Notes: a model not told the origin generated them from the letters alone. A stretch of 64,000 nt of DNA from CAMDHY01 sp046156265 (GCF_046156265.1 NZ_JAWDIR010000043.1:124001-188000); one strand, 5' to 3'. Positions 9,849-20,070 are shown, numbered from the stretch's first letter. Made by a program: numbers and translations.

Positions 9849-12367
9849 TGGACGAGCCGCTGCCGTCTCCCTCGGCGATCCGCCTGCACAAGCAGCTCGC
9901 CGCCATCTGGGACACGCCGCCCGGCCTTGGCCGGCTCTCGGCGGTGAACCACACCATCGTCGGCAAGCGCTTCATGCTCGCCGCCTTCGTGTTCTTCGCG
10001 ATCGGCGGCGGTCTCGCCATGCTGATCCGCGCCCAGCTCGCCACCTCCCACAGCGGCTTCGTCGGGCCGGAGGTCTACAGCCAGATCTTCACCATGCACG
10101 GCACGGTGATGATGTTCCTGTTCGCCATTCCGATGTTCGAGGGGCTGGCACTCTACCTGCTGCCGAAGATCCTCGGCGCCCGCGACCTCGCCTTTCCCCG
10201 CCTCAGCGCCTACGGTTTCTGGTGCTACATCTTCGGCGGCACGATCCTGATCGTCGCGATGCTCGCCGGCGTCGCGCCGAACGGCGGCTGGTTCATGTAT
10301 ACGCCGCTCACCTCGTCGACCTATTCGCCCGGGATCAACGCCGACGTCTGGCTGCTCGGCGTCACCTTCGTCGAGATCTCCGCGCTCTGCGCCGCTGTCG
10401 AGATCACCGTGACGATCCTGATGGTGCGGGCGCCGGGCATGTCGATCGACCGCATGCCGATCATGGCGTGGTACCTGCTCGTCACCGCGCTGATGATGCT
10501 GTTCGGCTTCCCGCCGCTGATCCTCGGCTCGATCCTGCTCGAGCTCGAGCGCGCCTTCGACCTGCCGTTCTTCGATCCGACGCGCGGCGGCGACCCGCTG
10601 CTCTGGCAGCACCTGTTCTGGCTGTTCGGCCACCCGGAGGTCTACATCATCTTCCTGCCGGCCGCGGGCGCGGTCTCGATGATGATCCCGACCTTCGCCC
10701 GCCACGAGCTCGTCGGCTACCGGGCGATCGTCATCGCCGTCATCGCCGTCGGCTTCCTGTCGTTCGGGCTGTGGGTCCACCACATGTTCACCGTCGGCAT
10801 CCCGCACCTCGCGCTCGCCTTCTTCTCGGCGGCGAGCGGGCTGGTGGCGATCCCGACGGCGGTGCAGATCTTCGCCTGGATCGCGACGCTGGCGCAGGGC
10901 CGTCCGCGCTTCGACGTGCCGATGCTCTACCTCGCCGGCTTCTTCGTCGTCTTCGTTCTGGGCGGCCTCACCGGCGTCATGCTGGCGATGGTGCCGTTCA
11001 ACTTCCAGGCCCATGACACCCAGTTCGTCGTCGCCCACTTGCACTATGTTCTCGTCGGCGGCTTCGTCTTCCCGATGCTCGCCGCCGCCTACTACTGGCT
11101 GCCGCACGTCACCGGCCGCGCCTCCGACAACCGCCTCGCCGTGCCCGCCTTCTGGCTGATCTTCGGCGGCTTCAACCTCACCTTCTTCCTCATGCACCTC
11201 ACCGGCCTCCTCGGCATGCCGCGGCGCATCGCCTACTACCCAGCGGAAGCCGGCTGGGACTGGCTCAACCTGATCTCCTCCATCGGCGGCTTCCTGATGA
11301 CGATCGGCTTTGCGCTCTTCGTCGTCGACGTCATCGTGCAGGTGCGCTTCGGCAAGGCGACACGCCGCAACCCGTTCGGGGCGCGCACGCTCGAATGGGC
11401 GACGGCGACGCCCGCCACCTCCTACGCCTTCGCCTCGCTGCCGCTCATCGAGGATCGCGCCGACCGCCTCGACCCGAACGAACTCGGGCCGCGCCTTGCC
11501 CGCGGCGACGGTTTTCTCGGCGCCGTGCGCAACGGCTGGATGGAGACGATCGCCGTCGACATGGTCACCGGCCGCCCCACCCACATCGTCGTGCTGCCGC
11601 GCTCGACCTTCCTGCCGCTGTGGACGGCGCTCGCCACCGGCGGCTTCGTGCTCTGCGTCTTGTTCAAGATCTACTGGCTGGCGCTCGTCATGCTCGCCGT
11701 CACCGTGGGCCTGCTACTCGCCTGGACCGCCGCGACCGGCGAGCGCCGCGACATCGGGGCGCTGCCGGTCGGCCACGGCGTCGAGCTGCCGACGCACCTG
11801 GAGGTCGAGCGGCCACCCTCATGGTGGGCGATGACCTTCACCCTCGCGGCCGATGCGGTGCTGTTTGCGTCGCTGCTGTTCGGCGGCCTGTTCCTCTGGC
11901 TGGTGGCGCCGGCCTGGCCACCCGCGGCGATCGCATCGCCCGATCTCGCGACCTCGGCGATCGCCGCACTGGCGCTGGTCGTCGCCGCCGTCGCCGCCCG
12001 GCTGGCCCTGTCGCGACTGACGGCGGGCGCGTCGCCGATGCCGTGGCTCGTCGCCACTGCGCTCGCGCAGGGCGCCGCCGTCGCTGCACTGGTTACGCTC
12101 GCCGCGGGCGTACCGGAACCCACGGGTCACGCGCACCGCGCGGTGCTCTTCATCGTCCTCGCCTATGCTGCCCTGCATGCCGCGATCGGACTGATCCTCG
12201 CCCTCCACGGCATCGCCCGCAGCGTCACCGGACGGCTCTCCGCCGCCCGCAGCGTCGATCTCCGGATCGGCTCGCTCTGGCACGACTACACGGCGGTCGC
12301 CGGCATCATTGCGCTCGCGGCAACCGTGGCGCTGTCGCTGCTCGCCGGCGTGGAGCCGGGGCGGTGA
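9848..12367 (+). CDS. ctaD: Cytochrome c oxidase subunit I fused to a subunit III-like domain
   Basis: 839-aa fusion. Residues about 30-530 are subunit I with all metal ligands: H84 and H399 (low-spin haem), H262 and H311/H312 (CuB), H397 (high-spin haem), plus the cross-linked Y266 in GHPEVY and D-channel glutamate E264, which marks an A1-like oxidase. Residues about 600-839 form extra membrane helices resembling subunit III. Odd: the K-channel lysine normally seen in IPTGxK is Q340 (IPTAVQIF), and the D-channel asparagine pair after the conserved D113 (normally RLNN) is S120-A121. Catalysis looks intact; proton uptake or pumping may differ. Start ATG 9848 overlaps the coxB stop. Confidence 0.93.
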   Translation: MDEPLPSPSAIRLHKQLAAIWDTPPGLGRLSAVNHTIVGKRFMLAAFVFFAIGGGLAMLIRAQLATSHSGFVGPEVYSQIFTMHGTVMMFLFAIPMFEGLALYLLPKILGARDLAFPRLSAYGFWCYIFGGTILIVAMLAGVAPNGGWFMYTPLTSSTYSPGINADVWLLGVTFVEISALCAAVEITVTILMVRAPGMSIDRMPIMAWYLLVTALMMLFGFPPLILGSILLELERAFDLPFFDPTRGGDPLLWQHLFWLFGHPEVYIIFLPAAGAVSMMIPTFARHELVGYRAIVIAVIAVGFLSFGLWVHHMFTVGIPHLALAFFSAASGLVAIPTAVQIFAWIATLAQGRPRFDVPMLYLAGFFVVFVLGGLTGVMLAMVPFNFQAHDTQFVVAHLHYVLVGGFVFPMLAAAYYWLPHVTGRASDNRLAVPAFWLIFGGFNLTFFLMHLTGLLGMPRRIAYYPAEAGWDWLNLISSIGGFLMTIGFALFVVDVIVQVRFGKATRRNPFGARTLEWATATPATSYAFASLPLIEDRADRLDPNELGPRLARGDGFLGAVRNGWMETIAVDMVTGRPTHIVVLPRSTFLPLWTALATGGFVLCVLFKIYWLALVMLAVTVGLLLAWTAATGERRDIGALPVGHGVELPTHLEVERPPSWWAMTFTLAADAVLFASLLFGGLFLWLVAPAWPPAAIASPDLATSAIAALALVVAAVAARLALSRLTAGASPMPWLVATALAQGAAVAALVTLAAGVPEPTGHAHRAVLFIVLAYAALHAAIGLILALHGIARSVTGRLSAARSVDLRIGSLWHDYTAVAGIIALAATVALSLLAGVEPGR

Positions 12368-12714
12368 GGGCGGGTTCGTCCCGGCTGCTGCTGCCCGCGG
12401 CCGGCTTCACCGTGTGGGCGCTCGCCTTCGTGCTGATCTACGCAAGCCTGTCATTCGGCTGCGCCTTCGGCTGGGACGAGGTGCGCCTCGGCGGCCTCGT
12501 CAGCCTGCAGCGGGCGCAACTGGTGCTGCTCTTCCTCGTCGCGACGGCAGCCTCGGCCGCCGCCGCCTGGGCGCTAAGGCCGGCCGCTTTCGCAGACGGC
12601 GGCGACCCGCCCGGACGGTTCCTGGGCACCGTCGGCTTCGGCGCAGCACTGGCGGCGCTCGCCTCTACTCTCGCGACCTTCGCCCCGGTCCTCGCCCTCA
12701 GCACCTGCCTCTGA
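12364..12714 (+). CDS. Small hydrophobic membrane protein in the oxidase operon
   Basis: 116 aa starting with GTG at 12364, overlapping the stop codon of the subunit I/III gene by GTGA. Three predicted membrane helices (about 8-28, 48-66, 87-112). No family recognised. Position and coupling suggest a small accessory subunit of the oxidase (the place often taken by a subunit IV-like protein). Convergent with dhaL downstream. Confidence 0.65.
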   Translation: MRAGSSRLLLPAAGFTVWALAFVLIYASLSFGCAFGWDEVRLGGLVSLQRAQLVLLFLVATAASAAAAWALRPAAFADGGDPPGRFLGTVGFGAALAALASTLATFAPVLALSTCL

Positions 12715-12756
12715 GGCTGGGCCAGAGCGGAACCGGCGCGAACCGCGAGGCCGCTG

Positions 12757-13359
12757 TCACCCCAGCCCGTCGAGGATGTCCTTGAACGCGCGCATGCCGG
12801 GGTCGTCGAGCCCGATGCTCTTCTCGCCGAAGATGCGGGCGCGGCCGATCTTCGCCGGCTGACCGCGGAAGCGGTCCATCGTCTCGGCCACCGCCTTGCG
12901 GGCGGCGGTGAGGATTTCGGCCGGATCGTCGAGCCCCTTCGTCGCCTCGGCGGCGGCCGCCACCGTGTCGAGCACCGTCTTGTCTCCGAGCGAGGCCTTG
13001 CCGCGCGTCCGCATCGCCTCGAGCGCGCCTTCGAGCAGCGGCGACACCTCGCTCCACGGCACGTCGGTGCGGCCGTGCGTCGCCTTCGCCGCGGACATCA
13101 GACCGGTGGCGAGCAGCGTGCCGTAGCTCGAGCCGGACACCTTGGTGAAAGCTTGCGCGACCTTCATCAGGCTCTCGCCGACCTCCGGCGGCAGGCTCGG
13201 CAGGCTGGCGACGACCTCGCGGCCGCCGCGCACCATCGTCACCCCGAGATCGCCGTCGCCGAGCTGGCCGTCGAGGGCGTTGAGCTCGTCGGCGACCGTC
13301 TCCATGTGGGCGGCGATTGCCGCGAGCCCCGCCGACAGGGCGGCATGATCGAGCGCCAT
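12757..13359 (-). CDS. dhaL: Dihydroxyacetone kinase-like nucleotide-binding subunit (DhaL)
   Basis: 200-aa DhaL domain, the subunit that binds the nucleotide and transfers phosphate to the ketose held by DhaK. The three Mg-binding aspartates are present in DGQLGDGD (D30, D35, D37). The ATG at 13359 lies two bases after the dhaK stop. No DhaM phosphotransfer protein is encoded nearby, so direct use of ATP is likelier than the PTS-driven form; related two-subunit kinases phosphorylate erythrulose and other short ketoses. Last gene of the minus-strand transporter cluster. Confidence 0.88.
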   Translation of the reverse strand: MALDHAALSAGLAAIAAHMETVADELNALDGQLGDGDLGVTMVRGGREVVASLPSLPPEVGESLMKVAQAFTKVSGSSYGTLLATGLMSAAKATHGRTDVPWSEVSPLLEGALEAMRTRGKASLGDKTVLDTVAAAAEATKGLDDPAEILTAARKAVAETMDRFRGQPAKIGRARIFGEKSIGLDDPGMRAFKDILDGLG

Positions 13360-13361
13360 CC

Positions 13362-14357
13362 TCACACCCTCCAGAACGCGCACTCGGCCGGCGCGGCGAG
13401 ATAGCGCTCGAGGTCGCCGTCGAGGCGGCAGAGGGTGAACGACACGCCGGCCATCTCCATCGAGGTGGCGTAGCGGCCAACCAAGGGCATGACGATGGTG
13501 GCGCCGGCGTCCTCGAGCCGCGCCTTCACGCGGCGATAGAGGATGTAGAGCTCCTCCGGCGGCGTCGCGCCGAGCGAGTTGACGAGCGGCGACAACCGCT
13601 CGCCGCGCTCCACCGGCCGGTCGGCGAACAGCATGTCGAGCATCTCGTCGGCGATCTCGTCGGCAGGGCGAAGCTGGCCGCGGCGGACGCCGGGCTCGCC
13701 GTGGATGCCCATGCCGATCTCCATCTCGCCCTCGCCGATCTGGAAGGTCGGCCGGCCGGCGAGCGGCACGACGCACGGCGACAGCGCCACGCCGACGGAG
13801 CGGCAGGCGTCGGCGGCGGACTGCGCGACGGCGGTGACGCCGTCGAGGTCGAGCCCAGCCTCGGCCGCGGCACCGGCGATCTTGAAGGCGTAGACCATGC
13901 CGGCGACGCCACGGCGCTTTTCCGCCTCCGCCGTCGGCGCCGAAGCCACGTCGTCGGCGAGGATGACCGAGGTGGTGCGGATGTCGTCCATCTCCACCAT
14001 GTCGCCGGCCATGTCGAAGTTCATGATGTCGCCGCCGTAGTTGCCGTAGAGGCGCAGCACGCCGGCGCCGGCGTGGGCGGCGCGGATCGCCTCGGCCATC
14101 TGGTCGGCGGAGGGTGACGAGAACACGTCGCCGACGGCGCAGGCGTCGAGCAGGCCCGGCCCGACATAGCCGGTGAAGATCGGCAGGTGGCCGGAGCCGC
14201 CGCCCGAGACGATGCCGACCTTGCCCGGCCGTGGGCTCCCGGCGCGCGCGATGACGCGGCCGTCGCCGACCTGGCGGTAGTATTGCGGGTGCGCCTGCAC
14301 CATGCCCTGCAGGAGTTCGTCGACGTAGCGGGCCGGGTCGTTGAGGATCTTCTTCAT
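13362..14357 (-). CDS. dhaK: Dihydroxyacetone kinase-like substrate subunit (DhaK)
   Basis: 331-aa substrate-binding subunit of a DhaKL kinase. H219 in GMGIHGEPG is the histidine that covalently holds the ketone as a hemiaminal; H57 in GGGSGH is the second conserved active-site histidine (H56 and H218 in E. coli). The gene follows the two permease genes on the same strand with a 36-base gap and precedes dhaL. Because it is paired with an ABC importer and a beta-hydroxyacid dehydrogenase, the substrate is probably an imported or derived short-chain ketose rather than free dihydroxyacetone; which one is unknown. Confidence 0.92.
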   Translation of the reverse strand: MKKILNDPARYVDELLQGMVQAHPQYYRQVGDGRVIARAGSPRPGKVGIVSGGGSGHLPIFTGYVGPGLLDACAVGDVFSSPSADQMAEAIRAAHAGAGVLRLYGNYGGDIMNFDMAGDMVEMDDIRTTSVILADDVASAPTAEAEKRRGVAGMVYAFKIAGAAAEAGLDLDGVTAVAQSAADACRSVGVALSPCVVPLAGRPTFQIGEGEMEIGMGIHGEPGVRRGQLRPADEIADEMLDMLFADRPVERGERLSPLVNSLGATPPEELYILYRRVKARLEDAGATIVMPLVGRYATSMEMAGVSFTLCRLDGDLERYLAAPAECAFWRV

Positions 14358-14393
14358 CGTCCGCCTCTGCGGTTCTTGCGAAAAAAGGGATGG

Positions 14394-15416
14394 TCAGCGG
14401 GAGCGGCGGAAGCCGAAGCCGTTGACGACCATGACGAGCAGGAGCAGCGCCCCCCAGATTAGCTCGCGGGCGAAGTTCGACACCTGCAGCATGTTGAGGC
14501 CGCTCGACAGGAACTGCAGCGACAGCACGGCGAGCACGAGGCCCGCGACGCGCCCGAAGCCGCCATAGGGGTTGATGCCGCCCAGAACGCAGATGAGGAT
14601 CGAGAGCAGCAGGTAGCTCGCGCCGTAGTCGGCCTTCGCCGAGTTCGCTCGGCTCATGATGACGAGGCCGGCGACTGCCGCGAGGCCGCCGCTGATGATG
14701 TAGGTGCGGAGCGTAACCGCGAGGTCGTCGACGCCGGCGAAGCGCGCCGCCAGCGGGTTGGTGCCGAGCATCTGCACCTTCAGCCCGAAGGCGGTGCGGT
14801 TCAGCACCACCGCCACCGCCGCCGCCAGCACCGCGAAGATGATGAGCGGGACGGGCACGCCGTAGACGGCGCCGTTGCCGATCGTCGCGAAGGCGGCGGG
14901 GAAGCCGATGACGGCGCTGCCGCCGGTGATCGCCACCGCGAGCCCGGTGAACATCAGTCCGGTGCCGAGCGTCGCCAGGATCGGCGGCAGCCCGAAGACG
15001 CCGATGACGATGCCGTTCGCCACGCCCGCCGCGAGCCCGACCGCGAGCGCCGCAACGATCGCCAGCGCCACCGCGAGCCCCGCGTCGGCGCCCGCCGCCT
15101 GCGCGCCGAACAGGCTCGACAGCACCAGCGCCGCCGCGATCGCCGACAGGTTGGCGATGCCGATGATCGACAGATCGATGCCGCCGGTCAGCATCGCCAG
15201 CATCATCGCGAGCGCCAGGATGGCGAACTCGGGAAACTGGAACGCCATCGACGACAGGTTCGCCCCGGAGACGAAGCGCCCGCCGGGGGCGAGCAGCGCC
15301 ATGGCGACGAAGATCAGCACCGTGATGACGGCGAGCCGGCCGGTCTCGGAGAACAGGAAGGCGCCCGCATCGAAGCGGCGCGGCGGGGCCTTCGCGGTGT
15401 TGGTATCGTCCGTCAT
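14394..15416 (-). CDS. CUT2 sugar ABC transporter permease
   Basis: 340-aa BPD_transp_2 permease, one of two adjacent paralogous permeases in this transporter. Conserved LTGGIDLSIIG in the first half and the C-terminal LGGINPYGGFGRVAG segment are visible, with about nine to ten membrane helices. An alternative GTG start at 15425 overlaps the stop codon of the upstream permease (GTGA); the ATG at 15416 is preferred. Two separate permeases plus an LsrB-like binding protein resemble the Lsr (autoinducer-2) layout, but no other lsr gene is here. Confidence 0.9.
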   Translation of the reverse strand: MTDDTNTAKAPPRRFDAGAFLFSETGRLAVITVLIFVAMALLAPGGRFVSGANLSSMAFQFPEFAILALAMMLAMLTGGIDLSIIGIANLSAIAAALVLSSLFGAQAAGADAGLAVALAIVAALAVGLAAGVANGIVIGVFGLPPILATLGTGLMFTGLAVAITGGSAVIGFPAAFATIGNGAVYGVPVPLIIFAVLAAAVAVVLNRTAFGLKVQMLGTNPLAARFAGVDDLAVTLRTYIISGGLAAVAGLVIMSRANSAKADYGASYLLLSILICVLGGINPYGGFGRVAGLVLAVLSLQFLSSGLNMLQVSNFARELIWGALLLLVMVVNGFGFRRSR

Positions 15417-15421
15417 CGGCT

Positions 15422-16429
15422 TCACCCCGCCCTCAGGGCGGCGCGCTTCGCCTGATAGGCGGGCACGCCGGTGCCGACGAGAATGAGCGCGCCGATCACC
15501 ACCATCTGCCAGGTCGACGGGATGCCGAGCAGGATCAGGCTGTTGTTGACGAGCACGATCAGCGCCACCCCGAGCAGCGTGCCGGTGATGGTGCCGTAGC
15601 CGCCGGCGAGACGGGCGCCGCCGAGCACCACCGCGGCGATCACCGACAGCTCCAGCCCGACGAGGTCGAAGGGGTTGGCGACGCGCGCGAGTGAGGCGTG
15701 GATGATGCCGGCGAGCCCCGACAGGGCGCCGACATAGGCGTAGACGAACACCTGCGCGCCGCGAACGGGGATGCCGATGCGCCGCGCGCTCTCGACCGAC
15801 CCGCCGATCGCGAAGATCGTCCGTCCGAGCATCGTCCGATAGAGCAGGAACCAGGTGCCGACGACCACCGCCACGAGGGCGGCGAACGCCCACGGCAGCG
15901 AGAAGAAGAAGCCGTCTGCGGTGGTGCCGCGGACCATGATCAGCCGCGAGAACTCGCGCAGGCTCGGCGGCATGTTGGAAATCAGCTGGCTGCCGACGAA
16001 GGTCAGCAGGAAGCCGCGGATCAGCGACAGCGTGCCGAGCGTGACGATCAGCGTCGGCAGGCGGAAGCCGGCGATGAAGACGGCATTCAGCAGCCCGAGC
16101 GCCGTGCCGATGGCGATCGACATCAGGAAGGCGAGCGGCCACGGGATGTTGATCCCGAGCGAGGTCAGCGTCAGCGTGGTCGTGTACATGGCGAAGGCGG
16201 CGATCGCCGTGAAGCTGACGTCGATGCCGCCGGAGATCAGCACCAGCAGCACGCCGATCGCGAAGATGCCGATGACGATCGAGCCGCGCAAAAGGTCGAA
16301 CAGCGTGGGCAGCGACAGGAAGTTCGGCTGCACGATCGCCGTCACCACGCAGAAGGCGACGACCACCAGCGCCACCAGCGTCTCGTTGCGGGTGAGGTCG
16401 AGCCTCGGCATCGCGCGTCCGCCGTTCAT
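15422..16429 (-). CDS. CUT2 sugar ABC transporter permease
   Basis: 335-aa BPD_transp_2 permease. Shows ISGGIDVSFTAIAAF near residue 65 and LGGARLAGGYGTITG near the C-terminus, both typical of RbsC-like permeases. Start ATG at 16429 overlaps the stop of the ATPase gene (ATGA), so ATPase and permease are translationally coupled. Pairs with the permease at 14394-15416 to form a heterodimeric channel. Confidence 0.92.
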   Translation of the reverse strand: MNGGRAMPRLDLTRNETLVALVVVAFCVVTAIVQPNFLSLPTLFDLLRGSIVIGIFAIGVLLVLISGGIDVSFTAIAAFAMYTTTLTLTSLGINIPWPLAFLMSIAIGTALGLLNAVFIAGFRLPTLIVTLGTLSLIRGFLLTFVGSQLISNMPPSLREFSRLIMVRGTTADGFFFSLPWAFAALVAVVVGTWFLLYRTMLGRTIFAIGGSVESARRIGIPVRGAQVFVYAYVGALSGLAGIIHASLARVANPFDLVGLELSVIAAVVLGGARLAGGYGTITGTLLGVALIVLVNNSLILLGIPSTWQMVVIGALILVGTGVPAYQAKRAALRAG

Positions 16430-17925
16430 GCCGCGAGCTTCCGGGCGAGGTCGCCCTCGCTGAGGCTGCCGCCCGCCACCTCGTCGACGATCCGCCCCGC
16501 CTTCATCACCAGTATGCGGTGGCAGGTGCCGAGCACCTCGGGCAGGTCGTCGGAGATGACGATGACGCCCATGCCCTCCGCCGACAGCCGCGCCACGACG
16601 GCGTGGATATCGGCCTTCGAGCCGATATCGACGCCGACAGTCGGACCGTTCAGCACCAGCACCTTCGGCGCGGTGGCGAGCCAGCGCGCCAGCACGACGC
16701 GCTGCTGGTTGCCGCCCGACAGCGACTGCACCGGCGCCTCCGCGTCCGGGGCAACGATGCGCAGTTGTGTAATCCAGTCAGCGACTTCGCGGTCGAGGCT
16801 CGCTCGATCGATGAAGCCGCCGCCGGCACGGTGCGCATCGAGGCGGCCGACGGCGATGTTGCGGGCAATCGACTGCGAGAGGAACAATCCCTCGGTCAGC
16901 CGGTCCTCCGGCACGTAGCCGATGCCGGCGGCGATGGCATCGCGCGGCGAGCCGAGCGTGACCTCCTTGCCGTCGACGGCGATGCGGCCGGAATCGAGTG
17001 GCAGCAGCCCGAACAAAGCCTTGGCGAGCGCCGTGCGGCCCGAGCCGAGCAGGCCGGTGATGCCGAGCACCTCGCCAGAGCGCAGCGACAGCGACACGTC
17101 CTGAAGCAGGCCGGCCCGGTTCAGCCGCTCGACTTCGAGCAGCACCGGCCGGCCGGGGGGCAGGGGCTCCGGTGCCGTCTCCGCGAACGTGCGGCCGGTC
17201 ATGTGGAAGGCGAGACCGGCGAGGTCGAAGTCGCCGGCCGGCCCCTCGGCGACCTTGGCGCCGTTGCGCAGCACGACGATCTTCTCGCAGACCTCGAAGA
17301 TCTCGGCGAGCTTGTGGGAGACGAACAGCACGGCGACGCCGTCGGCGCTGAGGCGGCGGATGATGGCGAGCAGCGAGCGCACCTCGCGCTCGGTCAGCGC
17401 CGTCGTCGGCTCGTCCATGACGATGAGGCGGGCCTTCGAGGCGAGCGCCCGGCAGATCGCCACGAGCTGCTTGTCCGCCACCGACAGCGTGTCGACGCGC
17501 CGCTCGAGGTCGATCGCCACGCCGACGCGCTCGAACGCCGCCGCCGCGATCTTCCGCATCTGCGAACGCCGCACCAGCCGTCGGCCCTCCGAGAGCTCCG
17601 CGGAGAAGGCGACGTTCTCCGCCACCGAAAGGTTCGGAAACAGCGAGAAATCCTGGAAGATCACCTGGATGCCGGCGGCGATCGCATCGCGTGGCGACTG
17701 TACGCGGTCCGTTGCCCCGTCGATCGTCACACCGCCGCGATCGGGGCGCACGACGCCGGACAGCACCTTGATCAGGGTCGACTTGCCGCTGCCGTTCTCG
17801 CCGGCGAGGCAGACCACCTCGCCGGGCGAGAGCGTGAAGCCGACGTCGGAGAGCGCCGTCACGCCGGCATAGCTCTTCGACACGCCGGTGATCTCGACGA
17901 ACGGTGCCTGCCGGGCTTCCGGCAT
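16426..17925 (-). CDS. CUT2 sugar ABC transporter ATPase with altered second site
   Basis: 499-aa two-domain ATPase. Domain 1 is intact: Walker A GENGSGKST and Walker B/catalytic IVMDEPTTAL. Domain 2 keeps LSGGNQQRVVLARWL but has LVLNGPTVGVDIG where DEPT is expected, so both the Walker B aspartate and the catalytic glutamate are lost. The complex therefore probably hydrolyses ATP at one site only. Lies 72 bases downstream of the binding-protein gene, separated by a strong hairpin, and overlaps the next permease by ATGA. Confidence 0.93.
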   Translation of the reverse strand: MPEARQAPFVEITGVSKSYAGVTALSDVGFTLSPGEVVCLAGENGSGKSTLIKVLSGVVRPDRGGVTIDGATDRVQSPRDAIAAGIQVIFQDFSLFPNLSVAENVAFSAELSEGRRLVRRSQMRKIAAAAFERVGVAIDLERRVDTLSVADKQLVAICRALASKARLIVMDEPTTALTEREVRSLLAIIRRLSADGVAVLFVSHKLAEIFEVCEKIVVLRNGAKVAEGPAGDFDLAGLAFHMTGRTFAETAPEPLPPGRPVLLEVERLNRAGLLQDVSLSLRSGEVLGITGLLGSGRTALAKALFGLLPLDSGRIAVDGKEVTLGSPRDAIAAGIGYVPEDRLTEGLFLSQSIARNIAVGRLDAHRAGGGFIDRASLDREVADWITQLRIVAPDAEAPVQSLSGGNQQRVVLARWLATAPKVLVLNGPTVGVDIGSKADIHAVVARLSAEGMGVIVISDDLPEVLGTCHRILVMKAGRIVDEVAGGSLSEGDLARKLAA

Positions 17926-17940
17926 GGTCGCGCTCCGGGG

Positions 17941-17993
17941 CTGACGGACGGGAGGAGAGGGCGGCCGCAGGTCTCGCCGCGGCCGCCCGTCAG
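17941..17993 (-). other. Intercistronic hairpin between binding-protein and ATPase genes
   Basis: GGGCGGCCGC at 17959-17968 pairs with GCGGCCGCCC at 17979-17988; outer CTGACG (17941-17946) can pair with CGTCAG (17988-17993). No T tract on the minus strand. Likely stabilises the binding-protein message or limits read-through into the ATPase gene. Confidence 0.55.
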
Positions 17994-17997
17994 TGGC

Positions 17998-18990
<993 letters not shown>

Positions 18991-19126
18991 CGTTCACTCC
19001 CTGGCCGAACGGTCGTTGTCGTTTTTTGCTCCGCGGTTGGCGGAGGGGGTGCGTCGGGCAACGGGGCCAGCGTCGGCCGACGACGGCACGGTGGAGCCTC
19101 CGGATGCGTCGCGCGCGGGCGCGCCG

Positions 19127-20014
19127 TCAGGTGCCGGAGAGCTCGAACAGAAGCTTGTGCAGCGCCGAGGCGTTGAGATCGCCGAGGCCCTTGTTGACGG
19201 CGCCCTGGTAGAGCTCCGCCGTCACCGCGGTGCTCGGCGTCGCGACGCCGAGCGCGCGCGCGTAGGCGCCGATCAGGCGGGCGTCCTTCAGCATGTGCTT
19301 CAGGTAGAAGTGCGGTGAGAAGTCACCGGCGAGGCTCGCGCGGCCGACGCCGCGGATGAGGCCGGACGAGAAGTCGGTGACGTCGAGGTAGCCCATCAGC
19401 GCCTCGCTCTCGAGGCCGGCCTTCTTCGCCATCGCGAGCGCCTCGCCGAGCGAGACCATCTGGGCTGCGACGAGCAGGTTGCCGACGAGCTTCGCCGCCG
19501 CACCCTTCGACGGTCCGCCCATGTAGTGGACGGTCGCGGCCATCGTCTGCAGCACCGGCAGGGCGGCGTCGTAGTCCGCGCGCTCGCCGCCGCAGACGAA
19601 GTCGAGCTTGCCCTCCCAGGCCTCGTTCTTCGAGCCGAACACCGGCGTGTCGAGGTAGCGCAGCCCGCGCGCGGACGCCGCTTCGGCGAGTTCGAGCGTG
19701 AGGGTCGGGTCGGTCGTCGTGGCGTCGGCGATGAGGGTGCCGGCGGCCGCATGGGCGAAGACGCCGTCGTCTCCGAGGAGCGTGTCGCGCTGGGCGTCGG
19801 GGCCGGTGAGGCACACGACGACGATCGGCTTGCCGGCGACAGCGGCGGCGATCGACGGCGCCACGGTGCAGGATTCGAGGCCCTCCGGCACGGGCCGGGT
19901 GGTCCGGTTCCACATCGTGACGGCATGGCCGGCGGCGATCAGGTTGCGGACCATGCCGCGCCCCATGATGCCGAATCCGATGAACCCCACGTCCCGCAGG
20001 TGCGTGTCGCTCAA
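19127..20014 (-). CDS. Beta-hydroxyacid dehydrogenase (3-hydroxyisobutyrate dehydrogenase family)
   Basis: 295-aa NAD(P)-dependent enzyme of the family that includes MmsB, GarR and L-threonate dehydrogenase. The Rossmann motif is GFIGFGIMG at 10-18; the substrate-side DTPVFGSK and the catalytic-lysine region GPSKGAAAKLVGNLL are present, as is LKHMLKDARL near the C-terminus. It reversibly oxidises a 3-hydroxy acid. Its place between a GntR regulator and a sugar transporter with a ketose kinase suggests a short sugar acid as substrate. An inverted repeat at 20071-20095 lies just upstream. Confidence 0.88.
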   Translation of the reverse strand: MSDTHLRDVGFIGFGIMGRGMVRNLIAAGHAVTMWNRTTRPVPEGLESCTVAPSIAAAVAGKPIVVVCLTGPDAQRDTLLGDDGVFAHAAAGTLIADATTTDPTLTLELAEAASARGLRYLDTPVFGSKNEAWEGKLDFVCGGERADYDAALPVLQTMAATVHYMGGPSKGAAAKLVGNLLVAAQMVSLGEALAMAKKAGLESEALMGYLDVTDFSSGLIRGVGRASLAGDFSPHFYLKHMLKDARLIGAYARALGVATPSTAVTAELYQGAVNKGLGDLNASALHKLLFELSGT

Positions 20015-20070
20015 GCGTCCCCTCCCGAATGCGGCGTCTCGTTGTCGTCCCGGCGCCGCTCTCAGATGAC

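Noticed and set aside
9815..11584. 589-codon minus-strand frame opposite the oxidase subunit I gene
   Set aside because: Translation is an Arg/Glu/Asp/His-rich shadow; the plus strand carries all haem-copper ligands.
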